Origin: Metarhizobium sp017305935 | GTDB taxonomy: Bacteria; Pseudomonadota; Alphaproteobacteria; Rhizobiales; Rhizobiaceae | Direction: 5' to 3' | NCBI RefSeq assembly: GCF_029601685.1 | Contig: NZ_JARRIR010000003.1 | Coordinates: 1 to 64,000 of the forward strand | Length of the DNA: 64,000 nucleotides | Part shown: piece by piece, positions 1 to 9,327 of the stretch | How the letters are laid out: every line of letters begins with the position of its first letter | Numbering within the stretch: the stretch's first letter is position 1 | Made by a program: the position numbers and the translations under genes | Notes under the pieces: generated by a model | What the model saw: the letters and a program-made list of their open reading frames with translations, nothing else | Told to the model about the DNA's origin: nothing | Databases searched by the model: none

Positions 1-7
1 TCCACGG

Positions 8-2419
8 TTAAACCAACCTGAATTCCGGATACGTTCTTAAAAGTCGGACAGATTCTCCACTTTCGTGTCGTGACGCCCATAGGGTGCGCTGCTCGCCCTT
101 GTCGTTTTCCAGCGTCACGAAATAGCTGTCGGACTTCTGCGGGTCATGCTCATAGGGCGCGGCCCCATGCTCGACCAGCCGGCCGGCATTGGTGAACTCG
201 TCCTGTGCCGCGTAGAGCTGCACCCCGTCACGATGCCGGGTCATGGCGACATAGGTTAGATGCCGGTCCATCGTCCCCGACGCCATCACATAGGCGCGGT
301 CCACCGTCGCCCCCTGATTTTTGTGAATCGTCGTCGCATAGCCGTGGTCGATCGCCTGATAATCGCCCATCGGCACGGAAACACTATCGCCGCCCCGGCC
401 GTCGAGCGTGGCAATGATGCGGCCCGGCTCGACATGATCGACCGTGCCTAGCATCCCGTTTTTCACGCCAAGGTCGCGGTTGTTCTCCAAGAACACGATG
501 CGGTCGCCGGGCGCGAACTCCCGCTTGCCGTCATTGGTCTGGAAGGTCAGCGCGCCGGCGTCCTCGCCCTGCGCCAGCTCGCCCCGGTCCTGTAGCTCGG
601 CCCGGATCGCGTCGTTGATGGCGCGAACATCGGCCCGGCGATGCGCCATCGCTACGCGGGTGCCGTCCGGGCGCTCGTCGCGATCGGCAAGGTAGTCGCG
701 CACGATCTGGCCCCGCGCGTCCTCGCCGGTTTCGGCAAAGCTGATATTGCCGCGATCCCGATAGGCCGCCAGCCCCTCGGCCGTCCGGTGCGTGGCGAAG
801 TCAACCGACGCCTCCCGCTGCCAGTCCACGCGCTGCCGGCGAATCTCGGACAGCTCGGCATGGCCGATTTCCTCCGTGATCGCCCTAAACGGTGCGCCCG
901 CCCCGATCGCCTGCAACTGCTCATGGTCGCCTACAAGGACGATCTTCGCCCCGCGCGCCTCGGCCTCGCCAACGAAGCGGGCGAGCTGGCGGCTCCCGAC
1001 CATGCCCGCCTCGTCGATCACGAACACGTCGCCGCGGCCGAGTGTGCCGCGGTCGTTCTCCCAACCGCGGGACCATGACGCGAGGGTGCGGCTCTGGATG
1101 CCGGAAGATTCCTCCAAGCCCTCGGCCGCCTTGCCCGACAGCGCCGCGCCGTGGACCTGATAGCCCTCGGCCTCCCACGCCTCGCGCGCGGCCGCGAGCA
1201 TGGTGGACTTGCCAGCGCCGGCATAACCGACAACGGCCGCGATCCTCTCCGGCCCGGTGATATGCTCGATCGCCCGGCGCTGCTCGTCCGACAGCCGGGC
1301 GGAAGCATCGCCGGCGCTGCGCTGAATGGCGGCGTCCTGCCGATCTATCGCCCGCTCGACATGCCGGCGATCGACGCCATGACCATGCGCGCCGTGCATC
1401 CGCTGCGCGCTCTCGATCATGCCGGATTCGATCTCGACCATTTCCCGCGTCGAATACCGCGCAAGCTCGATCTCGCCCGTTGCCGGGTCCGCGCGCTCGG
1501 GCTGCAACTCGACCAGCGCCGGCGAGGCCATCACCTTCGCAAAGGCGCTCTGGAACTCCTGCGGGTCGTCGTTGATGTAGCGATGCAGCGCCCGCGCAAC
1601 GTCGTGCCGGTCGAACACGCTCTTTTCGCCGGTGATGAGGGTTAGAACCTGCTCGGGCTTCTCTCGGATCAGCTCGGCATTGCGCCGGGCCGCTTCCTCG
1701 TCCAGCCGCGACCGCGACACGTCGAGGCCGCGCCGCTCCATCTGCGTGGCATGGACGCCCATATGCTCGGTCGGCGCGATCTCTAGCCCGCGCTCCATGT
1801 GCGAACGATGGTCAATGCGAATATCTAGCCCGGCCATCGCAAGGCGCTCGTTGGCGATCCCCTCCCACCTCTGGCGAAGGTCGCGGAGCTGCATATCGGT
1901 CGTCGGCAGGTCGTGCGCCAACAGCCATTTGTTTTCGCGCTCAAGATAGGTCTTGTCGCCTAACCCGCCCTCCGTCACCTGCCGCGTGGTCATAAGCAAA
2001 TGGGCATGGTGATTGCGAACGTCGCTCGCCTCGTGCGGCGCATGAATGGCGAAGTCCACGGCCGCGCCGTAGCGGTCGGCCAGCTCCTGCGCCATCTCCC
2101 GCGCCGCCTCTAGCCGCTGCTCGGCCGAAAGCTCATGCGGCAAGGCAATCTCGAACTCCCGCGCAACGCGAGCGTCCTTCCGCTTCTCGGCAAATTCGGC
2201 GGCGTTCCACAAGTCCGACCGATCCCGCGCCCAATCGGCGTTCACGCCTTCCGGCAAGACGATCTCGGCATGTTCAACACCCTGCTTGGCCGTGTAGTCG
2301 TGCGTGATCCCGTCGCGCTCGTTGGTCAGCTTCTCCCCGGCACGATAAGCCATTGAGGCGACGGCGCTACGGCCACCCGCCCGCGAAACTGGCTTCATGC
2401 TGAAATGGTAGATTGCCAA
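8..2419 (-). CDS. traA: Ti-type conjugative relaxase/helicase TraA
   Basis: This MobA/MobL (MOBQ) relaxase would nick oriT and unwind plasmid DNA during conjugation. The N-terminus (MAIYHFSMKPVSR) and the histidine cluster near residue 137 (VRNHHAHLLMTTR) are the relaxase part. A RecD-like helicase follows, with Walker A GYAGAGKST and Walker B VFVIDEAGMVG, and a late superfamily I motif (YVAMTRHRDG). At 803 residues it is shorter than the roughly 950-1100 residues usual for Ti-type TraA. It stops soon after the helicase, so the C-terminus may be naturally short or lost to a nearby frameshift; the window edge prevents a check. It diverges from traD/traG across the oriT, the usual Ti/rhizobial arrangement. 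Family assignment is firm and completeness is not. Confidence 0.9.
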   Translation of the reverse strand: MAIYHFSMKPVSRAGGRSAVASMAYRAGEKLTNERDGITHDYTAKQGVEHAEIVLPEGVNADWARDRSDLWNAAEFAEKRKDARVAREFEIALPHELSAEQRLEAAREMAQELADRYGAAVDFAIHAPHEASDVRNHHAHLLMTTRQVTEGGLGDKTYLERENKWLLAHDLPTTDMQLRDLRQRWEGIANERLAMAGLDIRIDHRSHMERGLEIAPTEHMGVHATQMERRGLDVSRSRLDEEAARRNAELIREKPEQVLTLITGEKSVFDRHDVARALHRYINDDPQEFQSAFAKVMASPALVELQPERADPATGEIELARYSTREMVEIESGMIESAQRMHGAHGHGVDRRHVERAIDRQDAAIQRSAGDASARLSDEQRRAIEHITGPERIAAVVGYAGAGKSTMLAAAREAWEAEGYQVHGAALSGKAAEGLEESSGIQSRTLASWSRGWENDRGTLGRGDVFVIDEAGMVGSRQLARFVGEAEARGAKIVLVGDHEQLQAIGAGAPFRAITEEIGHAELSEIRRQRVDWQREASVDFATHRTAEGLAAYRDRGNISFAETGEDARGQIVRDYLADRDERPDGTRVAMAHRRADVRAINDAIRAELQDRGELAQGEDAGALTFQTNDGKREFAPGDRIVFLENNRDLGVKNGMLGTVDHVEPGRIIATLDGRGGDSVSVPMGDYQAIDHGYATTIHKNQGATVDRAYVMASGTMDRHLTYVAMTRHRDGVQLYAAQDEFTNAGRLVEHGAAPYEHDPQKSDSYFVTLENDKGEQRTLWASRHESGESVRLLRTYPEFRLV

Positions 2420-2477
2420 CCCGTTGCCTCGATCCCGTTTCCGCCTTTCCCGCCAGCCTCCAAGCTGGCGGCGCGCT

Positions 2478-2508
2478 GAGTTACGCAGTAACTCGTAAGT
2501 GCGCCCTT
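2478..2508. other. oriT: oriT core: hairpin plus MOBQ nick consensus
   Basis: A perfect inverted repeat GAGTTAC (2478-2484) / GTAACTC (2488-2494) is followed directly by GTAAGTGCGCCCTT (2495-2508). The segment TAAGTGCGCCCT matches the nick region of RSF1010/Ti-type (MOBQ) origins of transfer, where a hairpin abuts the nic site. It lies between traA and traD, where oriT is expected. The remainder of the 271-bp intergenic stretch (2420-2690) has no other gene that I can see. Confidence 0.75.
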
Positions 2509-2690
2509 CTCAACTCAATCGCTACGCTCTTTCGCTGATCGGTGTGGCGCTCGCGGCAAGGTCGATGCAATGAACTGAGGCCGGAATTGTGCTGCAAAAC
2601 CGCTGAAAACTCAAGCGCAACAGGCAAACGCTGGAAAAGACGGTCGGGAATGATAGTCTAGGCGAACAACCGGAAAAGGAGATTTGAGGA

Positions 2691-2996
2691 ATGGCGCGCA
2701 AAACGATCGAACAACGCTTGGCCGAACTGGATGCGCAGCGCGCCACGCTCAAGGCCCGTCTGTCGAAGCAGGAACGCGCCAACGACACGCGCCGCAAGGT
2801 GCTGCTCGGCGCGCTCGTCCTGCATCGCCTCGAACACGGCAAGGATGAAGAATTTTCCCGGCGCTTGGGCGAATGGCTCAAGCGTGAGCTGCCCGACTTC
2901 CTGACGCGCCCCGGTGACAAGGAACTGTTTGCCGACCTGATCGACAACGCGCCGGCCGGGGAGACGACAGGCAGCGCCGGGGGGACGGCCGCATGA
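2691..2996 (+). CDS. traD: Conjugal transfer protein TraD-like
   Basis: A 101-residue charged, mostly helical protein (MARKTIEQRLAELDAQRATL), typical of the small TraD/MobC-like accessory protein encoded between oriT and traG in Ti-type transfer systems. It probably helps the relaxosome or couples it to TraG. The first 35 residues have a coiled-coil pattern of K/R/E/L. The ATG has an AAGGAG Shine-Dalgarno sequence at 2676-2681, and its TGA overlaps the traG start (ATGA). The name comes from position and general sequence character; the exact molecular role is inferred. Confidence 0.7.
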   Translation: MARKTIEQRLAELDAQRATLKARLSKQERANDTRRKVLLGALVLHRLEHGKDEEFSRRLGEWLKRELPDFLTRPGDKELFADLIDNAPAGETTGSAGGTAA

Positions 2997-3793
2997 GTCA
3001 GGCGAGACTTGCATGGGGTGCGTTCAAGAACATGGTGCGGCAGGCCGCGCGTGATCCGCTATGGGCGTTCGTCGCTCTGCTCGCCGCACCTTTCCGCATC
3101 TGGAAACCGCTTCTCGGGCTTCTGTTCCTCCTTGTTATCGTCCTGTTCGTCGTCGGCTTCGGCGGCCGCTTCGCTCTCGAACAAATCGGCTTTCGCGTCG
3201 GCTCGGTTCCGGTTCTCCTGCTCGATCTCGTCACGCTGCTGGTGCTGCTGGCGCTCGCCTTCCGCTTCCTCACCAATCCGCTGATTATCCATTTCGGGGA
3301 TATGGACGGCGAAACCCACGGCTCGGCCCGCTTCGCCACCGACAAGGAAACCGCCGCCCTCGCCCGCGCCGATTCCGGCCTGCTGATCGGCCGCGACGGC
3401 AAGACCGGAAAGCTCCTGCGCTATGACGGCCCGGCCCATCTGCTGACGATGGCACCGACGCGCACCGGCAAAGGGGTGGGAACCATCATCCCCAACCTGC
3501 TCACCGCCGACCGCTCCGTGATCTGCATCGACCCCAAGGGCGAAAATGCCAAGATCGCCGGCCGCGCCCGCCAGCAATTCGGCCCGGTCCATGTCCTCGA
3601 CCCCTTCGGCGTCACCGGCCAGCCCTCGGCCGCCTTCAATCCCCTCGACCAGCTCGACCCGGCCGGCCTCGATGTCGCGGAAGATGCAAGCACCTTGGCC
3701 GACGCCCTCGTGTTCGATGAACCGGGCATGGCCGGCGAAGCGCATTGGAACGAGGAAGCCAAGGCGCTCATTGCCGGCCTGATCCTCCATATT
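2993..3793 (+). pseudogene. traG: TraG/VirD4 coupling protein, truncated by transposon
   Basis: The type IV coupling protein is an inner-membrane ATPase that passes the relaxosome to the secretion channel. Two hydrophobic segments lie within residues 35-100, and Walker A APTRTGKGVGT lies near residues 152-162. After about 267 residues (HWNEEAKALIAGLILHI) the native sequence ends at a Tn3 terminal repeat. The frame runs on into transposon DNA to a stop at 4336, giving a 447-residue chimera whose last 180 residues are antisense to tnpA. Walker B and the rest of the ATPase are missing, so conjugation by this system would need another TraG copy. The start overlaps the traD stop. Confidence 0.85.
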
Positions 3794-3831
3794 GGGGTCA
3801 GAACAAGAGCTGCTCGAAATCGTACGCTAAG
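3794..3831 (+). repeat. Tn3-family terminal inverted repeat (left end)
   Basis: A 38-bp segment beginning GGGGTCAGAACAAG and ending CGTACGCTAAG. Length, the GGGG start and the TAAG end all fit Tn3-family terminal repeats. It sits exactly where the TraG reading frame loses homology, 20 bp beyond the tnpA stop codon. Confidence 0.85.
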
Positions 3832-3850
3832 ACCGAACGGAGCGGGAACG

Positions 3851-5449
3851 TCATGCAGCGCGGAGGATTCTTCCAGGAAGTCGCAATGGCCTGAAGCCTT
3901 CGGGCATCTGCTGCTCGGTGTCCCAGGAATAGATGCCGGTGAGATTTATGTGCTCCCAGCTGAGTGGCGAGACATGCTTGAGCAATATGTCGGGGATAGT
4001 TCGACCACTTTGACGCAGATGGGCTACGGCACGGCTGAGATAAACGGTATTCCAGTGGACGATGGCGCTGACGACAAGGTTGAGGCCCGAGGCACGGAAT
4101 GCCTGACTTTCGAACGATCGGTCGCGGATTTCGCCGCGCTCATGGAAGAAAACGGCCCGCTTGAGCTTGTGGGCGGATTCTCCTTTGTTAAGACCGGCTT
4201 GACATCGCCGGCGAAGTGCCGGGTTGGAATACCATTCGATCATAAACAGGGATCGCTCGATGCGCCCGAGCTCACGCAGGGCTTTCGCCAACTGGCTCGG
4301 TTTCGAGGATGCCGCCAGCTTTTTGAGGATCATTGAGGGCGCAACAGAGCGTGTCGTGATTGATGCCGCCAGATGGAGAAGGTCATCCCAGTGTTCCAGA
4401 ATGAGGGCGGTATTGATCGGCGCGCCGATATGGTTGGCCAGTGCTGGATATGAGTCGGCCTTTTCGAAAGTATGGAACTTCCGGTCCTTGAGATTGCGCA
4501 GCCGAGGCGCAAAACGCTTTCCGATCAGAGTGAAGAGGGCAAATACATGATCGCTCGCACCTCCGGTATCGGTAAAGTGCTCCTCGATCTCCAGGATGGT
4601 GTCGTGGTCGAACAGGCCGTCGAGAACATAGGCTGCCTCGCTCTCGGTCGGGCTGATCGGCAGAATGCTGAAATAGCCGTACTGATCGGAAAGGTGGCTG
4701 TAAAATTTCGAGCCTGGCTCGCTGCCATAATGCAGGTTGATATCACCGCGTTTGGCGGCACGATCACTGGCCCGGAAGAACTGACCATCAGATGATGCGG
4801 TCGTCCCTGTTCCCCAGAGCTGGGCGTGGGGATGACGCGCATGGGCGTCGGTCACACATGCCTGCGCTGCGCGATAGGTTTCCGTGCGGGCATGGAACAT
4901 GCGCATCCATCCGATCTGATGGGCGCTGATCCCCTTGGAGGCTCCGGCCATACGTTTCGGGCCAAGATTGGTGGCGTCCGCGAGCGTGCCGGCGAGCATG
5001 GCCGGAATGTTTTGCGGTGAATCGCCCGTTCGAACATGGGTGTCCGTTGCGGTCGCCGTTTCGACGGCGGATAGTAAGGCGGCGCGCCGGTCCTGTGCTG
5101 TTGCTGTTCGTTTTCCAAAATAGGAAAGCAAATGCGCGATATGCTCGCGGCGAGTTTCCTCCCGCCTGGCATAGGAACGGAAACTCTCCGGATCAGCATC
5201 CAATTGTTCGGCTATATAATTGAGCATCGCCCTCGGCGGAATTTCGTGCACCATGAGAGCCCGGCCCGGATGCCGCATCATGCAAAGCTGGACAGCAAAG
5301 CCGAGCTGGTTATGTTTTCGCCTGCGGACTTCGATCTCCAGCCGGTCCGATGGAGATAGAGTGTAGTGACGGATCAGACTATCCTCATCGGTCGGTACGC
5401 CGAACAGCTCCTGTTGATCCTGAATTTTGAGAAACTTCCGCCGCGCCAT
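3851..5449 (-). pseudogene. tnpA: Tn3-family transposase TnpA with large internal deletion
   Basis: The first ~135 residues (MARRKFLKIQDQQELFG) match the N-terminal DUF4158 region. The sequence then jumps in frame, near DTHVRTGDSPQN, into the C-terminal Tn3 DDE domain. Three catalytic acids can be placed: D in SSDGQFF, D in FTDTGGASD and E in LNKGESAH. Full-length Tn3 transposases have about 970-1000 residues and this has 532, so roughly 430-460 residues of the DNA-binding and scaffold middle are missing. The open frame is intact, which argues for a clean deletion or a collapsed assembly. It is probably unable to transpose the element, though an active-site fold could still be made. Confidence 0.85.
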
Positions 5450-5526
5450 TTTTTACTCCATACAAACTTGCGTCGATGGTTCCGGGCATGTCCGGAAACG
5501 GTCGTTTGCGTACAGGCCTAAATCAC

Positions 5527-5563
5527 CCTGTCCACAAATTATCTTGACTTATTTGTGGACAGG
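5527..5563. other. res site: 13-bp inverted repeat between tnpA and tnpR
   Basis: CCTGTCCACAAAT (5527-5539) and ATTTGTGGACAGG (5551-5563) form a perfect 13-bp inverted repeat with an 11-bp AT-rich centre. It lies in the 155-bp divergent region, where the serine resolvase binds and where both promoters must lie. This is the likely crossover subsite; the other subsites were not resolved. Confidence 0.7.
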
Positions 5564-5604
5564 CATCACCTTTCGGACAACCTATTCGGACGAAATTGAA
5601 CCTT

Positions 5605-6192
5605 ATGCCACGCACCTTTGCCTATGTCCGTGTCTCCACGACCGGACAGACCACCGAAAACCAGATTCAGGAAATCGAAGCGGCCGGCTTCCACGTCGAG
5701 CCACGCCGTATAGTCACCGAGACCATCTCGGGCAGCGTCGCCATTGCGCAGCGCCGGGGTTTCTCGCGACTGATGGATAAACTCGAAGCCGGGGACGTGC
5801 TCATCGTCACCAAGCTCGATCGGCTCGGCCGAGATGCGATCGATGTCAGTACGACGGTCAGGAAACTGGAGGAGCTGGGCGTGCGGGTCCATTGTCTGGC
5901 CCTCGGCGGCGTCGATCTGGCGAGTTCCGCCGGGAAGATGACGATGAGCGTCATCAATGCCGTCGCTCAGTTCGAGCGTGATCTGCTGATCGAACGCACG
6001 CAGTCGGGCCTCAAACGAGCCAAGTCGGAAGGCAAGACCCTCGGCCGTCCCGCTCGGCTCAATGAGAAGCAGAAATTGGATGTTCTCTCGGATTTGGCGG
6101 GCGGGATGAGCGTTTCCGCACTCGCCAGAAAATTTGACACCAGCCGCCAGACCATCATGCGTGTCAGGATCGAGGGCGACCGCTCCGTTTAA
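5605..6192 (+). CDS. tnpR: Tn3-family serine resolvase TnpR
   Basis: A 195-residue serine recombinase that would resolve transposition cointegrates at res. The catalytic region is at the N-terminus (YVRVSTTGQ, with nucleophile Ser11 and Arg9), followed by the conserved TKLDRLGR segment and AQFERDLLIERT at the start of helix E. A C-terminal helix-turn-helix follows (VSALARKFDTSRQTI). Start ATG 5605 is preferred over an in-frame TTG at 5596 because the protein family starts close to the YVRVS strand. It is complete and looks functional. Confidence 0.92.
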   Translation: MPRTFAYVRVSTTGQTTENQIQEIEAAGFHVEPRRIVTETISGSVAIAQRRGFSRLMDKLEAGDVLIVTKLDRLGRDAIDVSTTVRKLEELGVRVHCLALGGVDLASSAGKMTMSVINAVAQFERDLLIERTQSGLKRAKSEGKTLGRPARLNEKQKLDVLSDLAGGMSVSALARKFDTSRQTIMRVRIEGDRSV

Positions 6193-6228
6193 GCCGTGAC
6201 TTGAGTAGGCACCCGTTTCCCTTTCGCC

Positions 6229-7306
6229 TCACCCCGCGCAGCAGGACAGTTTTTTCACATCCCTGTCGAAGGTCTGAGCCGCAAGCTTCAAACCTTCGAC
6301 AGTCGTCAGATATGGAAAGATCGTCTCCGAGAGATCATCGATCGTCAGGCCGCAGCGGATGGCCAAGGCTGCCGTCTGAATGCTGTCAGCACCCTCTGGT
6401 GCAAGGATGTGAGCGCCAAGGAGTTTCCGGGTTGACCCGTCGGCGACCAGCTTGATCAGGCCGCGCGTGTCGCGCGCCGCCAGCGCCCGCGGCACATTGT
6501 CGAGGGAAAGGACGGAGGTGCGAACCGAATGTCCGGCAGCCCGCGCCTGCGCTTCGGTCATGCCGACGCTCGCCACCTGCGGATCGGTAAAGACCACGGC
6601 GGGCATTGCGGTGTTGTCGTAACTCAGGCTGTTGCCGTTCAATGCGTTCTTGGCGGCGAGCTTTGCGCCATAGGCGGCCATGTAGACGAACTGATCTTTT
6701 CCGGTTACATCGCCGGCGGCATAGACGCCCGCCTTCGAGGTGCGCATGCGATCATCAACGATGATGGCCCCGGCCGGTGTCAGGTCTATACCGGTTTCAG
6801 CAAGCCCAAGGGCTTCAGTGTTCGAGCGGCGTCCCGTCGCCACAAGAATCCGCTCGGCAGTCAAGATTTCCGGACGTCCGTCCCGCGCGATGGCGAGGGC
6901 AACACCACCATCATCGGTCTTGCGGGCGGACTCGTAGGTAATGCCGCTGACGATTTTAATCCCCTCATCGGCCAGATAGGTGGCAAGCGCAGCGCCGATT
7001 TCGGGTTCAGCCTCCGGCAGAAGCCGGCTGCGGAACACGAGTGTCACTTCGACACCGGCCCGTGCGAAAGTCTGGGCAAGCTCCACGCCGATGTAGCCGC
7101 CGCCAAGCACTATCATCGAGCGTGGCAGCTCGGTCAGGGCGAGCGCTGTCGTGCTGTCGAGCGGCGATACGTCAGCGATCCCCGGAATCCCCGGCAACGC
7201 CGGACGCGCACCGGTGGTGATGATAATTCGCTCGGAGCCGATGTGCTGGCCCGCGACCTGGACACCGCCGTCAACGAGGCGGGCCGGACCTTCGTGGTAG
7301 ACCACA
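6229..7306 (-). CDS. merA: Mercuric reductase MerA, C-terminal part
   Basis: A flavoprotein that reduces Hg(II) to Hg(0) with NADPH in the cytosol. Visible are the end of the FAD domain (ITTGARPALPGIPGI), the NADPH-binding GGGYIGVELAQTFARAG, the second FAD motif YAAGDVTGKDQFVYMA, and the dimerisation domain ending KKLSCCAG with the paired cysteines that pass Hg(II) to the active site. About 110 N-terminal residues, including the redox-active CVNVGC loop and the start codon, fall in the N-run. No merR, merT or merP is visible. The 333-bp gap is about the size of the missing N-terminus, so the gene could be whole or could be broken by the adjoining IS1380 element. Confidence 0.9.
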
Positions 7307-7639
7307 NNNNNNNNNNNNNNNNNNNNNNNNNNNNNNNNNNNNNNNNNNNNNNNNNNNNNNNNNNNNNNNNNNNNNNNNNNNNNNNNNNNNNNNNNNNNNN
7401 NNNNNNNNNNNNNNNNNNNNNNNNNNNNNNNNNNNNNNNNNNNNNNNNNNNNNNNNNNNNNNNNNNNNNNNNNNNNNNNNNNNNNNNNNNNNNNNNNNNN
7501 NNNNNNNNNNNNNNNNNNNNNNNNNNNNNNNNNNNNNNNNNNNNNNNNNNNNNNNNNNNNNNNNNNNNNNNNNNNNNNNNNNNNNNNNNNNNNNNNNNNN
7601 NNNNNNNNNNNNNNNNNNNNNNNNNNNNNNNNNNNNNNN
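7307..7639. other. Assembly gap (333 N)
   Basis: Unsequenced. It begins inside merA and ends at the first base of the IS1380 terminal repeat. The length may be an estimate. Confidence 0.99.
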
Positions 7640-7655
7640 CCCACATTTCCCAAGT
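7640..7655 (+). repeat. IS1380 left terminal inverted repeat
   Basis: CCCACATTTCCCAAGT. It matches the reverse complement of the right end at 13 of 16 positions and starts on the first base after the N-run. Confidence 0.8.
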
Positions 7656-7733
7656 AAGGCGCTGATTTCGCTGTCCTGACCATTATATTTCCTATATAAA
7701 ACATGGTGTTGAAGGCTGCGAGGGGCGCGTTTC

Positions 7734-9089
7734 ATGGATCACCCAGAGGGTGCGGGCTTGCAACGGGCAGATCGGGTGGATTTCGACCCTCGCGTGCGGC
7801 TGGAATTTCGCGGCACGCAGCTCAGTTCCGACGGCGGCCTTCTGGTGATGCGCGAGCTTGATGACGCGCTCGGGTTGTCCGATTTGGCGTCAGCGGCGCT
7901 GCGCGATACTCGCTCTGGCAAGAACACGGTCCATCGGCTCGACGGCCTGTTCCGGCAATCAGTCTTTGGGCGGCTGGCCGGATACGAGGATGTCAACGAC
8001 GCCAACCGTCTCGCCTGCGATCCGGTCATGCGCCAAGTTGTCGGCGGCAGAGCGGTCGATGCACAAGCGGCCTCGGCATCGCAGATGGGACGGTTCGAGA
8101 CCGAGACGCTGGCTCTGGCCGGGAACCGTGCCGCGCTGGCCGACCTGAACGGGCAATGGATCGACCGGTTCCATGACCGTAACGGGCTGAAGTACATCGT
8201 TCTGGACATGGACAGCTCGGTCAGCCCGACCCATGGCGACCAGGAAGGGTCCGCCTGGAATGGCCATTTCGACTGTAGCTGCTATCACCCCAACTTTCTG
8301 TTCAACCAGTTCGGGATGCTGGAACGCTGCGCCCTGCGCCATGGCAACGTCCACAGCGCCGATGGCTGGCGTGATGTTCTCGACCCCGTAATTGCGCGCT
8401 ACGCGGAGCGCGACCTTGGTGGCAGGTTCTTCCGGGCCGATGCTGCCTACGCGATCCCGGCGATCTATGAGCGATTGGAAGAAGCGCGGTTCTTCTACGC
8501 CATCCGGCTGCCCGCAAACGCGGTCCTCAAGGACAAGATCGCGCATCGGCTAACGCGCCCTGTCGGGCGGCCGTCACTGACCAAGGTCAAGCGGTTCTTC
8601 GAGGAATTCGAGTATCAGGCGGCGTCCTGGGACAAGGAACGCCGGGTGATCGCCAAGATCGAATGGCATCCGGGCGAACTGTTCCCGCGTGTCGGCTTCA
8701 TCGTCACCAACCTGCCGATGGAGCCGGACTGGGTGGTGCGGTTCTACAACCAGCGCGGCACCGCCGAGCAGCACATCAAAGAGGGCAAATACGCCTTTCG
8801 CTGGACGCGGCTGTCGTGCCGGAAGTTCCGCGACAATGAGGTGCGGCTGCAACTGCACGCCCTGGCGTACAACCTGGCCACCTTCTTGCGCTGCATCGAG
8901 CTGCCCGAGGCCATGGCCGACTGGTCGTTGACCAGCCTGCAACTGAAGCTGATCAAGATCGGGGCACGTGTGGTCCGTCACGCCCGCACCATCACCTTCC
9001 AGCTGGCCGAGGTCGCTGTCACCGGCACGATGGTACGCGCCATCCTCGCCGCTATCCGCCGATTGCGAGCGCCACCGCTATGCGCATGA
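7734..9089 (+). CDS. IS1380-family DDE transposase
   Basis: A 451-residue transposase. The likely catalytic acids are D in the strand LDMDSSVSPTHG, D in FFRADAAYAIPA and E in YNQRGTAEQHIKEGKY, the last being the characteristic IS1380 C-terminal motif. DSSVSPTHGDQEG is typical of the IS1247-like branch. The gene is complete, with a GAGGGG Shine-Dalgarno sequence before ATG 7734. It is transcribed toward the ABC transporter operon. Confidence 0.93.
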   Translation: MDHPEGAGLQRADRVDFDPRVRLEFRGTQLSSDGGLLVMRELDDALGLSDLASAALRDTRSGKNTVHRLDGLFRQSVFGRLAGYEDVNDANRLACDPVMRQVVGGRAVDAQAASASQMGRFETETLALAGNRAALADLNGQWIDRFHDRNGLKYIVLDMDSSVSPTHGDQEGSAWNGHFDCSCYHPNFLFNQFGMLERCALRHGNVHSADGWRDVLDPVIARYAERDLGGRFFRADAAYAIPAIYERLEEARFFYAIRLPANAVLKDKIAHRLTRPVGRPSLTKVKRFFEEFEYQAASWDKERRVIAKIEWHPGELFPRVGFIVTNLPMEPDWVVRFYNQRGTAEQHIKEGKYAFRWTRLSCRKFRDNEVRLQLHALAYNLATFLRCIELPEAMADWSLTSLQLKLIKIGARVVRHARTITFQLAEVAVTGTMVRAILAAIRRLRAPPLCA

Positions 9090-9294
9090 TCGCGATCCAC
9101 GCTCAAACTGAACGAAAGCGGCTGGACAGATCTGTCCGCTGCGCTGAAAAACGCCGCCCCTGGGCAAGGAAACAGCGGCTTCGCGGTCTGATCCGTCCAG
9201 ATCCAGCAGTCTGCGCGACCGCAGGTGCCGCTTGCGGCAGAAAATCCTTGTCTAGCGCTCGGATACAGGCGATCTTCACCTCAAACGACACGCC

Positions 9295-9310
9295 ACTTGG
9301 GGAATGCAGG
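9295..9310 (-). repeat. IS1380 right terminal inverted repeat
   Basis: ACTTGGGGAATGCAGG, the partner of 7640-7655 (13/16). ATGA directly after it could be one copy of a 4-bp target duplication. Confidence 0.8.
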
Positions 9311-9327
9311 ATGAGAGGGAGATTGCA

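Larger units (their letters stand above)
3794..7306. mobile_element. Tn3-family mercury transposon, right end not seen
   Basis: The element starts at the 38-bp repeat at 3794 inside traG and carries tnpA (leftward), a res site, tnpR (rightward) and merA (leftward). Divergent tnpA/tnpR around res is the layout of the Tn3 subgroup. The five bases before the repeat, ATATT (3789-3793), are the expected size of a Tn3 target duplication. No matching right repeat was found before the N-run at 7307, so the right boundary given here is only the last sequenced base and the full length is unknown. Confidence 0.75.
7640..9310 (+). mobile_element. IS1380-family insertion sequence
   Basis: A 1671-bp element bounded by imperfect 16-bp inverted repeats at 7640-7655 and 9295-9310, holding one transposase. 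Size, single gene and CC-start termini fit the IS1380 family. The expected 4-bp target duplication cannot be tested because the left flank is N. The ~205 bp between the transposase stop and the right repeat hold no gene. The right end lies 17 bp before the start codon of the ABC substrate-binding gene. Confidence 0.85.

Noticed and set aside
3794..4336. The 447-residue frame as a complete TraG
   Set aside because: Its last ~180 residues are transposon sequence antisense to tnpA; the native protein ends at the terminal repeat.
7675..7693. ATATT near 7675-7680 as the second target duplication of the Tn3 element
   Set aside because: It lies inside the IS1380 left end and no 38-bp right terminal repeat is beside it.
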